Source of the DNA: Pasteurella sp049670895
Lineage (GTDB): Bacteria; Pseudomonadota; Gammaproteobacteria; Enterobacterales; Pasteurellaceae
DNA length: 64,000 nt
Strand: one strand, 5' to 3'
Assembly: GCF_049670895.1 (NCBI RefSeq)
Contig: NZ_CP187170.1
A program made the translations under genes and the position numbers. A model generated the notes under the pieces. The model worked only from the letters and a program-made list of their open reading frames with translations, had not been told where the DNA came from and ran no database searches. Below are positions 25,127 to 33,351 of this stretch, piece after piece; positions within the stretch are counted from its first letter, which is position 1; each line of letters starts with the position of its first letter.

Positions 25127-25573
25127 ATGAAAACGTATAAAAATCCTATCTCCGTCTTAGTGGTCATTTATGCACAGGATTCTGGGCGTGTGTTAATGTT
25201 GCAACGCCAAGATGATCCCAGTTTTTGGCAGTCCGTCACGGGCTCGTTAGAGCCTGATGAAATGCCTTTACAAGCCGCCTGTCGAGAAGTTCAAGAGGAA
25301 ATAGGCATTAATATAATTGAAGAAAACTTAGCGATTTGTGATTGTCATGAATGGATAGCGTTTGAAATTTTTCCTCATTTCCGCTATAAATACGCACCTG
25401 ATGTCACACATTGTATTGAACATTGGTTTTTATTGGCGTTACCTCATGAAAGAACGCCTCGCTTAGCAGAACATTTAGCGTTTAAATGGTTAACACCAAG
25501 TGAAGCGGCAAAGCTAACAAAATCTTGGAATAACCAAGCATTAATTGAAAAATATTTATTGAAGTCGTATTGA
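25127..25573 (+). CDS. nudB: Dihydroneopterin triphosphate diphosphatase NudB
   Basis: A 148-residue Nudix hydrolase that removes pyrophosphate from dihydroneopterin triphosphate in folate synthesis. The Nudix box is perfect (GSLEPDE, then seven residues, REVQEEIGI). The QRQDDPSFWQSVTG stretch matches NudB. I start at the ATG at 25127; the frame continues back to a GTG at 25025, which would add 34 residues the family lacks. No strong ribosome site precedes 25127, so the start carries some doubt. It is placed between aspS and yebC as in Haemophilus. Confidence 0.92.
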   Translation: MKTYKNPISVLVVIYAQDSGRVLMLQRQDDPSFWQSVTGSLEPDEMPLQAACREVQEEIGINIIEENLAICDCHEWIAFEIFPHFRYKYAPDVTHCIEHWFLLALPHERTPRLAEHLAFKWLTPSEAAKLTKSWNNQALIEKYLLKSY

Positions 25574-25608
25574 ACTAAACAAGTGCGTTGGAAATTAAAG
25601 AAAAAAAG

Positions 25609-25617
25609 ACCGCACTT
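25609..25617 (-). repeat. DNA uptake signal sequence
   Basis: ACCGCACTT followed by a T run, between nudB and yebC. A near-match AAGTGCGTT at about 25581 faces it, so the two could form a weak hairpin terminator. Confidence 0.85.
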
Positions 25618-25649
25618 TTTTTATTCAGATTAAAGAAGGAAATTGAACA

Positions 25650-26390
25650 ATGGCAGGTCATAGTAAGTGGGCTAATATTAAACACCGCAAAGCAGCACAA
25701 GATGCACAACGTGGAAAAATTTTCACTAAATTAATTCGTGAGTTAGTGACTGCAGCAAAATTAGGTGGGGGCGATGTCAGTGCTAACCCACGTTTACGTA
25801 CAGCGGTGGATAAAGCATTATCAAGCAATATGACAAGAGACACGATTAACCGTGCAATTGAGCGTGGTGTCGGTGGTGGCGATGACACTAACATGGAAAC
25901 CAAAGTGTATGAAGGTTATGGACCAGGTGGCACAGCCGTCATGGTTGAGTGTTTAAGTGATAATGCGAATCGTACTATCTCACAAGTTCGTCCAAGTTTC
26001 ACAAAATGTGGCGGAAACTTAGGCACAGAAGGCTCTGTGGGTTATTTGTTCAGTAAAAAAGGGTTGATTTTGATCGCGTCAGGTGATGAAGATGTGATCA
26101 TGGAAGCCGCAATTGAAGCAGGAGCCGATGATGTTCAGGCTCAAGAAGATGGTAGCTTTGAAATCTATACCGCATGGGAAGAATTAGGTGCGGTGCGTGA
26201 TGGCATTGAAGCAGCTGGGATTAAAATTGATAACGCGGAAGTCAGCATGATTCCTTCTACCACCGTAGAATTGGATGCGGAAACCGCCCCTAAATTGTTA
26301 AGACTCATCGATATGCTCGAAGATTGTGATGACGTGCAAAACGTTTATCATAATGGTGAAATTAGCGATGAAGTTGCGGCAATGCTATAA
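25650..26390 (+). CDS. yebC: YebC/PmpR family DNA-binding protein / translation factor
   Basis: A 246-residue protein of the TACO1/YebC family. It begins with the invariant MAGHSKWANIKHRK, and SVGYLFSKKG appears in the middle. Members were described as transcriptional regulators, and more recently as factors relieving ribosome stalling at proline stretches. It lies upstream of ruvC as in many gammaproteobacteria. GAAGGAAATTGAACA before the ATG gives a good ribosome site. Confidence 0.96.
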   Translation: MAGHSKWANIKHRKAAQDAQRGKIFTKLIRELVTAAKLGGGDVSANPRLRTAVDKALSSNMTRDTINRAIERGVGGGDDTNMETKVYEGYGPGGTAVMVECLSDNANRTISQVRPSFTKCGGNLGTEGSVGYLFSKKGLILIASGDEDVIMEAAIEAGADDVQAQEDGSFEIYTAWEELGAVRDGIEAAGIKIDNAEVSMIPSTTVELDAETAPKLLRLIDMLEDCDDVQNVYHNGEISDEVAAML

Positions 26391-26479
26391 ATTTTTGCTA
26401 TTCAATAAAACTTATTGAATTATTTTTTGTCTAAGTGTTGCATGATTCATGCAATCTATCATTTATTTTAGGAGAATTT

Positions 26480-26905
26480 ATGAAACTAACTAAACTTTTT
26501 GCAAGCTTAATGGTAATCGGTGCATTGACTGCTTGTTCTCAAAGTGCAAATTCTGAAATCAAATCTGCGACTCAAAAAGCTGCAGAAATGGTGAAAGCTC
26601 AACCAACCTTTGAAACAGCCGCTTACTTCTGCGATGTACGAGGTAAAAAGAATCAAGTTGTTTCTGCAACATATGCATTCGTAAATGGTAAAGCGGACAG
26701 TGCTACTATCACGATTAACCGTAAAGTTGTTGGTCAAGAAATGAAACTTGACACGGCTTACCAAGACGGCGTTCGCTTTGTGGAAGGTCAAAAAGTTTGG
26801 TCTCTTGACTATGGTTTTGCGGCAAATACTGTAAACAGCACAGCTGCTGTGATGTTTACTGACAACAACAAAATCTTAGCGAAGAACTGTGTTAATGCTA
26901 AATAA
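26480..26905 (+). CDS. Small lipoprotein, possibly MliC-like lysozyme inhibitor
   Basis: A 141-residue lipoprotein with the lipobox LTAC and Cys19 as the lipidation site. I start at the ATG at 26480, preceded by AGGAGA; the frame extends upstream to 26435 without support. The mature part has one cysteine near each end (YFCDVRG and AKNCVNAK). By eye the pattern 'Y-x-C ... YQDGVRFVEGQKVW ... N-C' resembles the MliC fold, whose members inhibit C-type lysozyme at the outer membrane; this is a weak motif-level resemblance. It interrupts the yebC-ruvC order. Confidence 0.72.
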   Translation: MKLTKLFASLMVIGALTACSQSANSEIKSATQKAAEMVKAQPTFETAAYFCDVRGKKNQVVSATYAFVNGKADSATITINRKVVGQEMKLDTAYQDGVRFVEGQKVWSLDYGFAANTVNSTAAVMFTDNNKILAKNCVNAK

Positions 26906-26975
26906 TTTGTCTAAGTAGATAAAAAAGAATGGATTTACAGTAAAATGTAGATCCATTTATTTTTTGGGGAAAAGT

Positions 26976-27551
26976 ATGGCAATTATTTTGGGTATTGACC
27001 CAGGATCTCGAGTGACGGGTTATGGTGTGATTCGCCAAACTGGTCGTCAGTTAGCGTATCTTGGCAGTGGTGTGATTCGAACCTCTGTGGAAGATCTCCC
27101 AACACGCTTAAAACGAATTTATGCTGGCGTAAACGAGATCATTTTACAATTTCAACCTGAAATGTTTGCGATTGAAGAGGTATTTTTAGCCAAGAATGCC
27201 AATTCCGCATTGAAACTTGGGCAGGCGAGAGGGGCGGCGATTGTCGCAGCCGTCAATCAAGAGTTACCTGTTTTTGAATATGCAGCCCGCCTTGTGAAAC
27301 AAACCGTGGTTGGGATAGGGTCTGCGGATAAAGTACAAGTGCAGGATATGGTGATGCGAATTCTTAAACTGTCTGAAAAACCCCAAGCCGATGCAGCAGA
27401 TGCGTTAGCCATTGCGATTACACATGCTCATTCTATTCAACATAGTTTTCATGTCGCCAATGCGGCAAATCACACAAGCAAAACCCCTGAAAAAATGACC
27501 GCACTTTTAAAGGCGAGATATAGTCGAGGGCGTTTTCGCTTAAAAATTTAA
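26976..27551 (+). CDS. ruvC: Holliday junction resolvase RuvC
   Basis: A 191-residue resolvase that cuts Holliday junctions symmetrically. The first catalytic Asp is D8 in ILGIDPGSRVTGYG; the glutamate lies in FAIEEVFLAKN, and the last acidic pair is in PQADAADALAIAITH. The C-terminal 30 residues exceed the E. coli length and include an in-frame uptake signal at 27498. The start is the ATG at 26976 after GGGGA. ruvA follows after a terminator-like stem. Confidence 0.97.
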   Translation: MAIILGIDPGSRVTGYGVIRQTGRQLAYLGSGVIRTSVEDLPTRLKRIYAGVNEIILQFQPEMFAIEEVFLAKNANSALKLGQARGAAIVAAVNQELPVFEYAARLVKQTVVGIGSADKVQVQDMVMRILKLSEKPQADAADALAIAITHAHSIQHSFHVANAANHTSKTPEKMTALLKARYSRGRFRLKI

Positions 27552-27576
27552 CTGGATATTCATCCAGTTTTATTTT
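27550..27576 (+). terminator. Terminator-like stem after ruvC
   Basis: AACTGGA and TCCAGTT pair around TATTCA, followed by TTATTTTAT. The last bases of the ruvC stop codon form part of the stem. It may attenuate transcription into ruvAB. Confidence 0.65.
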
Positions 27577-27612
27577 ATCCTATGGTCTCTATTTTTGTGT
27601 AATGAGGGGCGT

Positions 27613-28227
27613 ATGATTGGTCATTTAACGGGACGCTTAATTGAAAAACAACCACCAGAAATTTTGTTAGATGTGCAAGGTGTCGGCTATGAATTATTAC
27701 TGCCGATGACCAGTTTTTATAATTTACCTGAAATTGGACAGCAAACCTCTCTTTTTACTCACCTCGTTGTGCGAGAAGATGCCCATTTACTTTTTGGATT
27801 TTCTCAAAAAACCGACCGCACTTTATTTCGTGAATTGATCAAAACCAATGGTGTTGGTCCTAAATTAGCATTGGCAATTTTATCTGCCATGTCCGTCAAC
27901 GAATTTGTTTATGCCATTGAACGTGAAGAATTATCAAAATTAGTGAAAATTCCCGGCGTTGGGAAAAAAACGGCAGAGCGTTTATTGGTTGAATTGAAAG
28001 GCAAATTTAAAGGTGTTTCGCAAGGGGATTTCTTTATTGAAAGTCAACATATCCCGACGACAACCGCCACAATGCAAGCAACCAGTGAGCCAAATGCTGA
28101 GGCGGTTTCAGCCTTGGTGGCGTTAGGTTATAAACCTGCTGAAGCAGAAAAAATGGTGAAACGCATTGCCAAACCTCACCTTTCGAGCGAACAATTGATT
28201 CGTGAGGCGTTAAAATCAGCATTCTAA
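27613..28227 (+). CDS. ruvA: Holliday junction branch migration protein RuvA
   Basis: A 204-residue protein that binds Holliday junctions as a tetramer and positions RuvB. It starts MIGHLTGRLIEKQPPEILLD with the ATG at 27613 after GAGGGG. The helix-hairpin-helix repeats include LIKTNGVGPKLALAIL and LVKIPGVGKKTAERLLVEL. The C-terminal RuvB-binding domain is in AEAVSALVALGYKPAEAEKMV. An in-frame uptake signal lies at 27815. It is followed by ruvB after 16 bases. Confidence 0.98.
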   Translation: MIGHLTGRLIEKQPPEILLDVQGVGYELLLPMTSFYNLPEIGQQTSLFTHLVVREDAHLLFGFSQKTDRTLFRELIKTNGVGPKLALAILSAMSVNEFVYAIEREELSKLVKIPGVGKKTAERLLVELKGKFKGVSQGDFFIESQHIPTTTATMQATSEPNAEAVSALVALGYKPAEAEKMVKRIAKPHLSSEQLIREALKSAF

Positions 28228-28243
28228 TTAACAGAAGAAAAAC

Positions 28244-29257
28244 ATGATAGAAGCGGATCGTATTATTAGTGCAACAGCAAAATTGGATGAGGAAGTCATT
28301 GATCGAGCTATTCGCCCGAAATTATTGAATGACTATGTGGGGCAACCTCAAGTATGTGAACAAATGGCCATTTTTATTCAGGCCGCAAAGCTTCGGCAAG
28401 ATGCCTTGGATCACTTATTGATTTTTGGTCCACCCGGTTTGGGGAAAACAACCTTGGCGAATATTGTTGCGAATGAAATGGGCGTGAATATTCGTACCAC
28501 ATCTGGTCCTGTATTAGAAAAAGCAGGCGATTTAGCGGCAATGCTAACCAATTTAGAACCGCATGATGTGCTGTTTATTGATGAAATTCACCGCCTTTCT
28601 CCCGCCATTGAGGAAATTTTGTATCCTGCAATGGAAGATTATCAACTTGATATTATGATTGGTGAAGGTCCTGCCGCCCGTTCAATTAAACTAGATTTAC
28701 CTCCGTTCACCTTAATTGGTGCTACCACCCGAGCAGGATCTTTAACTTCACCATTACGAGATCGTTTTGGTATTGTGCAACGTTTAGAATTTTATTCTGT
28801 TGATGATCTCACCTCGATTGTGGCAAGAAGTGCAAGTTGTTTAAATTTAAGGATGGATGACAACGCTTCTTATGAAATTGCTCGGCGTTCAAGAGGCACA
28901 CCACGTATTGCGAACCGTTTATTACGTCGTGTTCGAGATTTTGCGGATGTTCGCAACGGTGGGATCATCTCAGCGGATATTGCTAAAGCGGCATTAATGA
29001 TGTTAGATGTTGATGATGCTGGGTTTGATTATTTAGATCGTAAGTTACTGAATGCCGTGATTGAACGTTTTGATGGTGGTCCAGTAGGCTTGGATAACCT
29101 TGCGGCGGCGATTGGTGAAGAACGAGAGACCATTGAAGATGTGCTTGAGCCTTATCTCATTCAGCAGGGTTTTTTGCAACGTACCCCAAGAGGGCGTATG
29201 GCAACCTCAAGAACCTATCGCCACTTTGGTGTTGAAAAATTAACGGAAAAAGAGTAA
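28244..29257 (+). CDS. ruvB: Holliday junction branch migration helicase RuvB
   Basis: A 337-residue AAA+ motor that pulls DNA through the RuvA-bound junction. Walker A GPPGLGKT is at 62-69, Walker B is LFIDEIHRLS, sensor 1 is LIGATTRAG, and the arginine finger region is SPLRDRFG. The C-terminal winged helix ends GFLQRTPRGRMATSRTYRHFG. It closes the ruvCAB group and is followed by a strong bidirectional terminator. Confidence 0.99.
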   Translation: MIEADRIISATAKLDEEVIDRAIRPKLLNDYVGQPQVCEQMAIFIQAAKLRQDALDHLLIFGPPGLGKTTLANIVANEMGVNIRTTSGPVLEKAGDLAAMLTNLEPHDVLFIDEIHRLSPAIEEILYPAMEDYQLDIMIGEGPAARSIKLDLPPFTLIGATTRAGSLTSPLRDRFGIVQRLEFYSVDDLTSIVARSASCLNLRMDDNASYEIARRSRGTPRIANRLLRRVRDFADVRNGGIISADIAKAALMMLDVDDAGFDYLDRKLLNAVIERFDGGPVGLDNLAAAIGEERETIEDVLEPYLIQQGFLQRTPRGRMATSRTYRHFGVEKLTEKE

Positions 29258-29293
29258 CGAGCCCGTTCGTTGGCACAAAAACCTAGAGATAAG

Positions 29294-29327
29294 AAAAAAG
29301 CTTATTCGTTGATGAATAAGCTTTTTC
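29294..29327. terminator. Bidirectional terminator between ruvB and the DUF5339-like gene
   Basis: Arms AAAAAGCTTATTC and GAATAAGCTTTTT with a 6-base loop: A run on the left, T run on the right. It is positioned between two convergent genes. Confidence 0.92.
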
Positions 29328-29337
29328 ATTATGGAAA

Positions 29338-29649
29338 TTATTGTTGTTTTAAATTATTTAGTTTGGCTAAACCGAGATCACAACTTTTAATTTGCGTTGC
29401 AAGTTCCATTTCGAGGATCTGTTGCTTGCTTTGATTCAGTTTGCTTTTGATTTTGTTGACTTGAGTATGGGTACCCGGTTGTTTTTCTGCTTCAGCAATA
29501 AGATTTTCTGTTTCTTTAAATAATTTTTCACATTGTTGTGGAACGGCTGTCACATTTTTTTCTGTTTTTTCAGCAGCGTGAGCAGAGGATACGGCAATAG
29601 CACAAACGGCAAAAAGTGCGGTTAAAATTTGGGTAAATCTTGTTCTCAT
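29338..29649 (-). CDS. Small periplasmic protein (probable DUF5339 family)
   Basis: A 103-residue protein with a clear signal peptide ending AHA (residue 25 or so). The mature part is helical with two cysteines (QQCEKLF and IKSCDLG), likely a disulfide between two helices. I recall this pattern as DUF5339, a Pasteurellaceae-restricted periplasmic family, but could not check. An uptake signal (29614) lies inside the signal peptide coding region. GAGGAAGAAG precedes the ATG. Function is unknown. Confidence 0.75.
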   Translation of the reverse strand: MRTRFTQILTALFAVCAIAVSSAHAAEKTEKNVTAVPQQCEKLFKETENLIAEAEKQPGTHTQVNKIKSKLNQSKQQILEMELATQIKSCDLGLAKLNNLKQQ

Positions 29650-29771
29650 TCTTCTTCCTCGAATTCTTCTTATTGTTCAACCAAAAACAGTAAGCAAATT
29701 AACAAAATCTGCTATTGTTGTCTAGTTTTTTGTCTTTTTTTATGCAGGCTGTGATTTTTTTTACAGTAAAC

Positions 29772-29786
29772 GTTGCTTAAATGTTA
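29772..29786 (+). promoter_or_regulatory. Candidate ArcA box
   Basis: GTTGCTTAAATGTTA differs from the E. coli ArcA consensus GTTAATTAAATGTTA at two of 15 positions. ArcA is a known activator of cydAB in enterobacteria. Confidence 0.65.
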
Positions 29787-29800
29787 ATACAATCTATAAT

Positions 29801-29814
29801 TTGACCTGTATCAA
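29801..29814 (+). promoter_or_regulatory. Candidate FNR box
   Basis: TTGAC-CTGT-ATCAA matches the FNR consensus TTGAT-N4-ATCAA at nine of ten positions. It lies 15 bases after the ArcA-like box. FNR controls cydAB in E. coli. Confidence 0.7.
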
Positions 29815-30052
29815 TTAGTAGAGTTCTACTTATTTATTGTTGATGTTGATTTAAGCATAAAAATGTGACAAATGTGACATTTTTTTGTATTTTTAATCCT
29901 TATTTTTAGTAGTAGAATAGATACCGAAATTGGGCTATCTATATAATGATGTGCTTTAAATGTGACATTTTTTATGACACGTTAGCTTATCGTCATCATT
30001 GTGAAGATAATTCAAGGGGTCTGCTTAGAGGGGATCCTTTAAGTATTTGGGG

Positions 30053-30069
30053 TGATTACGATGTAATCA
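30053..30069 (+). other. Hairpin 1 in cydA leader
   Basis: TGATTAC and GTAATCA pair around GAT, ending 34 bases before the cydA ATG. Confidence 0.5.
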
Positions 30070-30079
30070 TAGTGAAGGT

Positions 30080-30095
30080 CTTGTAGCATTACAAG
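30080..30095 (+). other. Hairpin 2 in cydA leader, overlapping the ribosome site
   Basis: CTTGTA and TACAAG pair around GCAT. The right arm includes the first bases of AAGGAG (30093-30098), the cydA ribosome site, so folding could hide it. Confidence 0.5.
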
Positions 30096-30103
30096 GAGTT
30101 GAG

Positions 30104-31666
30104 ATGTTGGACGTTGTTGAACTCTCTCGATTGCAGTTTGCATTAACTGCGTTATATCACTTTTTGTTTGTGCCATTAACGTTAGGATTATCTTTTATCC
30201 TAGTGATTATGGAAACGCTTTATGTAGCCACAGGCAAAGAAATTTATAAAGATATGACTAAATTCTGGGGTAAGTTATTTGGTATTAACTTTGCTCTTGG
30301 TGTGACCACAGGTATTACCATGGAATTCCAATTTGGTACTAACTGGTCATATTATTCTCATTATGTAGGCGATATTTTTGGTGCGCCGCTTGCCATTGAA
30401 GCATTATTAGCATTCTTCTTAGAATCTACTTTCGTTGGTTTATTCTTCTTCGGTTGGGATAGATTATCAAAAGGTAAACACTTAATTGCGACTTACTGTG
30501 TTGCTTTTGGTTCAAATTTATCCGCAATGTGGATTTTAGTGGCAAATGGTTGGATGCAAAATCCAGTGGCATCTGAATTTAACTTTGAAACCATGCGAAT
30601 GGAAATGACCAGTTTCATGGATTTATGGTTAAACCCAGTTGCACAAAGTAAGTTTTTACACACACTTGCAGCAGGTTATGTAAGTGGTGCGGTATTTGTG
30701 TTAGGTATTAGTGCTTACTACATCTTAAAAGGTCGTGATTTAGGCTTTGCAAAACGTTCATTCTCAATTGCATCAACGTTCGGGTTAATTTCGATTGTTT
30801 CTGTGATCATCATGGGGGATGAATCGGGTTATGAAATTGGTCAAACTCAACCTGTCAAACTTGCTGCAATGGAAGGTGAGTGGCATACCCAGCCTGCTCC
30901 AGCTTCATGGAATGCATTTGTGATTCCAAACCAAGCAGAAAGACGTAATGACTTTGCATTACAAATTCCTTATGCGGCAGGGATTATTGTGACACGCTCA
31001 TTAGATAAACAATTTGCGGGTTTACATGATTTAGAAGCACTGAATGTGGAACGTGTGCGTAATGGTATTCAAGCCTATGATTTGTTACAACAATTACAAG
31101 CACAGAAAAAAGCAGGTCAAATTAGCGAAGAAACTAAAGCACAATTCAATGCCGTTTCTAAAGATTTAGGCTTTGGCTTATTATTAAAACGTTATACAGA
31201 CAAAGTGGTGGATGCAACAGAAGAGCAAATTAAACAAGCTGCGGCAGATACTATTCCAAATGTGGGTCCAACTTTTTGGTCTTTCCGTGTCATGATGGCT
31301 GCGGGTGGTTTGCTACTTCTTCTGATTGTGGCGGCATTTGTTCAAAACGTACGTAAAACGGTGGGAACAAAACCTTGGTTATTGAAAGCCATTTTATGGG
31401 GCATTCCATTACCATGGATTGCAATCGAAAGTGGTTGGTTCTTGGCTGAATATGGTCGTCAACCTTGGGCGATTTATGAAGTGTTACCAGTTGGTGTGGC
31501 AAACTCAGCGTTAACCACAGGGGATCTCTGGTTCTCAATCGGCTTAATTTGTGCACTCTATACCTTGTTCCTTGTTGTGGAAATGTATTTAATGTTCAAA
31601 TATGGTCGCTTAGGTCCAAGCTCATTAAAAACTGGTCGTTATTATTTTGAGCAATCATCTAAATAA
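30104..31666 (+). CDS. cydA: Cytochrome bd quinol oxidase subunit I
   Basis: A 520-residue inner-membrane subunit carrying the haems and the quinol site of the high-affinity terminal oxidase; E. coli CydA has 522. The N terminus VVELSRLQFALTALYHFLFVP includes the haem-ligand His near residue 19. Other marks are GTNWSYYSHYVGDIFGAPLAIE and the long periplasmic Q-loop (about 255-380), so it is the long Q-loop type. The oxidase supports growth at low oxygen and resists NO. First gene of cydABX-ybgE; the upstream boxes suggest ArcA/FNR control. Confidence 0.98.
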   Translation: MLDVVELSRLQFALTALYHFLFVPLTLGLSFILVIMETLYVATGKEIYKDMTKFWGKLFGINFALGVTTGITMEFQFGTNWSYYSHYVGDIFGAPLAIEALLAFFLESTFVGLFFFGWDRLSKGKHLIATYCVAFGSNLSAMWILVANGWMQNPVASEFNFETMRMEMTSFMDLWLNPVAQSKFLHTLAAGYVSGAVFVLGISAYYILKGRDLGFAKRSFSIASTFGLISIVSVIIMGDESGYEIGQTQPVKLAAMEGEWHTQPAPASWNAFVIPNQAERRNDFALQIPYAAGIIVTRSLDKQFAGLHDLEALNVERVRNGIQAYDLLQQLQAQKKAGQISEETKAQFNAVSKDLGFGLLLKRYTDKVVDATEEQIKQAAADTIPNVGPTFWSFRVMMAAGGLLLLLIVAAFVQNVRKTVGTKPWLLKAILWGIPLPWIAIESGWFLAEYGRQPWAIYEVLPVGVANSALTTGDLWFSIGLICALYTLFLVVEMYLMFKYGRLGPSSLKTGRYYFEQSSK

Positions 31667-31680
31667 GCAGGAGCCTGATT

Positions 31681-32817
31681 ATGATTGATTATGAAATTCT
31701 ACGTTTTGTTTGGTGGATCTTGATCGGTGTGTTGCTTATTGGCTTTGCAGTAACTGATGGTTTTGACATGGGCGTTCTAACCTTATTACCTTTTGCAGGT
31801 AAGAAAGAAGTGGAAAGACGGATCATGATTAACTCTATTGCCCCACACTGGGATGGTAACCAAGTTTGGTTATTAACCGCAGGTGGTGCAATGTTCGCTG
31901 CGTGGCCGATTGTTTATGCCACATCGTTCTCTGGTTTTTATATTGCGATGATCCTCGTGTTAGCCGCCTTATTCTTCCGTCCAGTCGGGTTAGAATATCG
32001 AGCTAAAATTGATAATCCAAAATGGCGTACGCTATGGGATGCAGGATTATTCCTAGGTGGATTTGTTCCTTCATTAGTCTTTGGTGTTGCCTTTGGTAAC
32101 TTATTACAAGGTGTGCCATTTGAATTTAATGAATTATTACAAGTGAAATACACAGGTTCATTCTTCGGTTTATTAAATCCATTTGCGTTACTTTGTGGTG
32201 TGGTGAGTTGTGCGATGTTAACCACACAAGGTTCAGCATGGTTACAAATGAAAACCAAGCATGAATTACGTGATCGTGCTCGTATGATCTCTCAAGTGGG
32301 TGCATTGACTACCTTGATTACCTTTGTTTTAGCGGGTGTTTGGTTATATTTCAAAGATGGATTTGTCGTGACTTCTGTTATTGATCACTATGCACCGTCT
32401 ACACCATTTGGTAAACAAGTGAGTGTAGAAACAGGTGCTTGGTTTAATAACTACAAAGAAACACCTGTATTATGGATTTTCCCATTACTTGTGGTTGGCG
32501 GCACGTTATTAAATATTTTGGCATCAAAAGCAAATCGCTCAGGTTTCGCTTTCCTCTTCTCATCGCTCACGATGGCAGGGGTGATTCTCACGGCGGGTGT
32601 TGCGATGTTCCCATTTGTAATGCCGTCTATTTCTCACCCAGAGTTAAGTTTATTAATGTGGGATTCAACATCAAGTAAGTTAACATTAACCTTAATGCTT
32701 GGCTTTACATTGGTGTTGGTTGTCTTCTTGCTTTCTTATACGATTTGGGCATATTGGAAAATGTTTGGTCGCTTAGATAGCAAATTTATCGAAGAAAACA
32801 AAAACTCATTATACTAA
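31681..32817 (+). CDS. cydB: Cytochrome bd quinol oxidase subunit II
   Basis: A 378-residue subunit with eight or nine membrane segments that stabilises the haem-carrying CydA. The signature FAVTDGFDMGVLTLLPF is near residue 22, followed by NSIAPHWDGNQVWLLTAGGAMFAAWP. Length is close to E. coli (379). It begins 15 bases after cydA with GCAGGAGCC as a ribosome site. Confidence 0.98.
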   Translation: MIDYEILRFVWWILIGVLLIGFAVTDGFDMGVLTLLPFAGKKEVERRIMINSIAPHWDGNQVWLLTAGGAMFAAWPIVYATSFSGFYIAMILVLAALFFRPVGLEYRAKIDNPKWRTLWDAGLFLGGFVPSLVFGVAFGNLLQGVPFEFNELLQVKYTGSFFGLLNPFALLCGVVSCAMLTTQGSAWLQMKTKHELRDRARMISQVGALTTLITFVLAGVWLYFKDGFVVTSVIDHYAPSTPFGKQVSVETGAWFNNYKETPVLWIFPLLVVGGTLLNILASKANRSGFAFLFSSLTMAGVILTAGVAMFPFVMPSISHPELSLLMWDSTSSKLTLTLMLGFTLVLVVFLLSYTIWAYWKMFGRLDSKFIEENKNSLY

Positions 32818-32829
32818 GGGAGAAATATC

Positions 32830-32928
32830 ATGTTTTATGTCATTTGGGTATTGGGTGTGTTGTTTGCGATAATGTTATCAGCGATCATCACAATCGGTAT
32901 TGAAAAAACAGGTAAATTTGATGAGTAA
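32830..32928 (+). CDS. cydX: Cytochrome bd oxidase small subunit CydX
   Basis: A 32-residue single-span membrane protein (MFYVIWVLGVLFAIMLSAII...), ending EKTGKFDE. CydX is known to be needed for haem stability and activity of the bd oxidase. The W6 and E25 positions match the family. It begins 13 bases after cydB with GGGAGAAAT as the ribosome site and is followed by ybgE after 5 bases. It is short enough to be missed by gene finders. Confidence 0.93.
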   Translation: MFYVIWVLGVLFAIMLSAIITIGIEKTGKFDE

Positions 32929-32933
32929 TCTCA

Positions 32934-33224
32934 ATGATTAATTCACTTTATCAAGTATTTAATAAGGGTTCGTTGAGAACCCTTTCATTTCTTCTCGCTA
33001 TTCTTATTACGTTATGCTTCTTTTTTAATTTGGCGGATTTTTCCACACAACTTCGCCACCAATCCCCTTTTCTTATTTTATTTCTTATTTGGGGCACTCT
33101 AGTTCTTTGGATTCACGGTATCGGTTTTGAGATTCGGAGTACAATTTGGCGGATTGTTTTTTTTCCTGCTTTGGGCTATATTGCGGTCGTTTTGGCTGTG
33201 ATGATCATTGGATTTAATGAATAA
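32934..33224 (+). CDS. ybgE: Cyd operon membrane protein YbgE
   Basis: A 96-residue inner-membrane protein with three hydrophobic segments, in the position of YbgE after cydX. The stretch WIHGIGFEIRSTIWRIVFFPALGY fits the family. Its role is not established; it is co-expressed with the bd oxidase. It starts 5 bases after the cydX stop, with GATGAGTAA as a weak ribosome site, so translational coupling is likely. Confidence 0.88.
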   Translation: MINSLYQVFNKGSLRTLSFLLAILITLCFFFNLADFSTQLRHQSPFLILFLIWGTLVLWIHGIGFEIRSTIWRIVFFPALGYIAVVLAVMIIGFNE

Positions 33225-33297
33225 TGGCTTGCTTTTAAAGCAAAATATTTTGAAGGTGGGACGGGGCTAGCCCTTGCTTATCATTCATACAAGTTCT

Positions 33298-33332
33298 AAA
33301 ATACCGCACTGATATAACCTATGTGGTATTTT
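33298..33332 (+). terminator. Terminator between the cyd and tol operons
   Basis: Arms AAAATACCGCA and TGTGGTATTTT (one mismatch) flank a 13-base loop and run into TTCT. An additional stem, TTGCTTT/AAAGCAA, occurs just after ybgE (33229-33243). Confidence 0.65.
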
Positions 33333-33351
33333 CTATCAATAAGGACGGTTT

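Larger units (their letters stand above)
29650..30103 (+). promoter_or_regulatory. Long regulatory region of the cytochrome bd operon
   Basis: A 454-base gene-free stretch, A+T-rich. It contains ArcA- and FNR-like boxes (29772-29814), three direct copies of TGTGACA (29864, 29873, 29961), a TAGAAT -10 candidate near 29913, and two small hairpins just before cydA. This fits an oxygen-responsive promoter with a long leader. I see no open reading frame in it. Confidence 0.7.
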
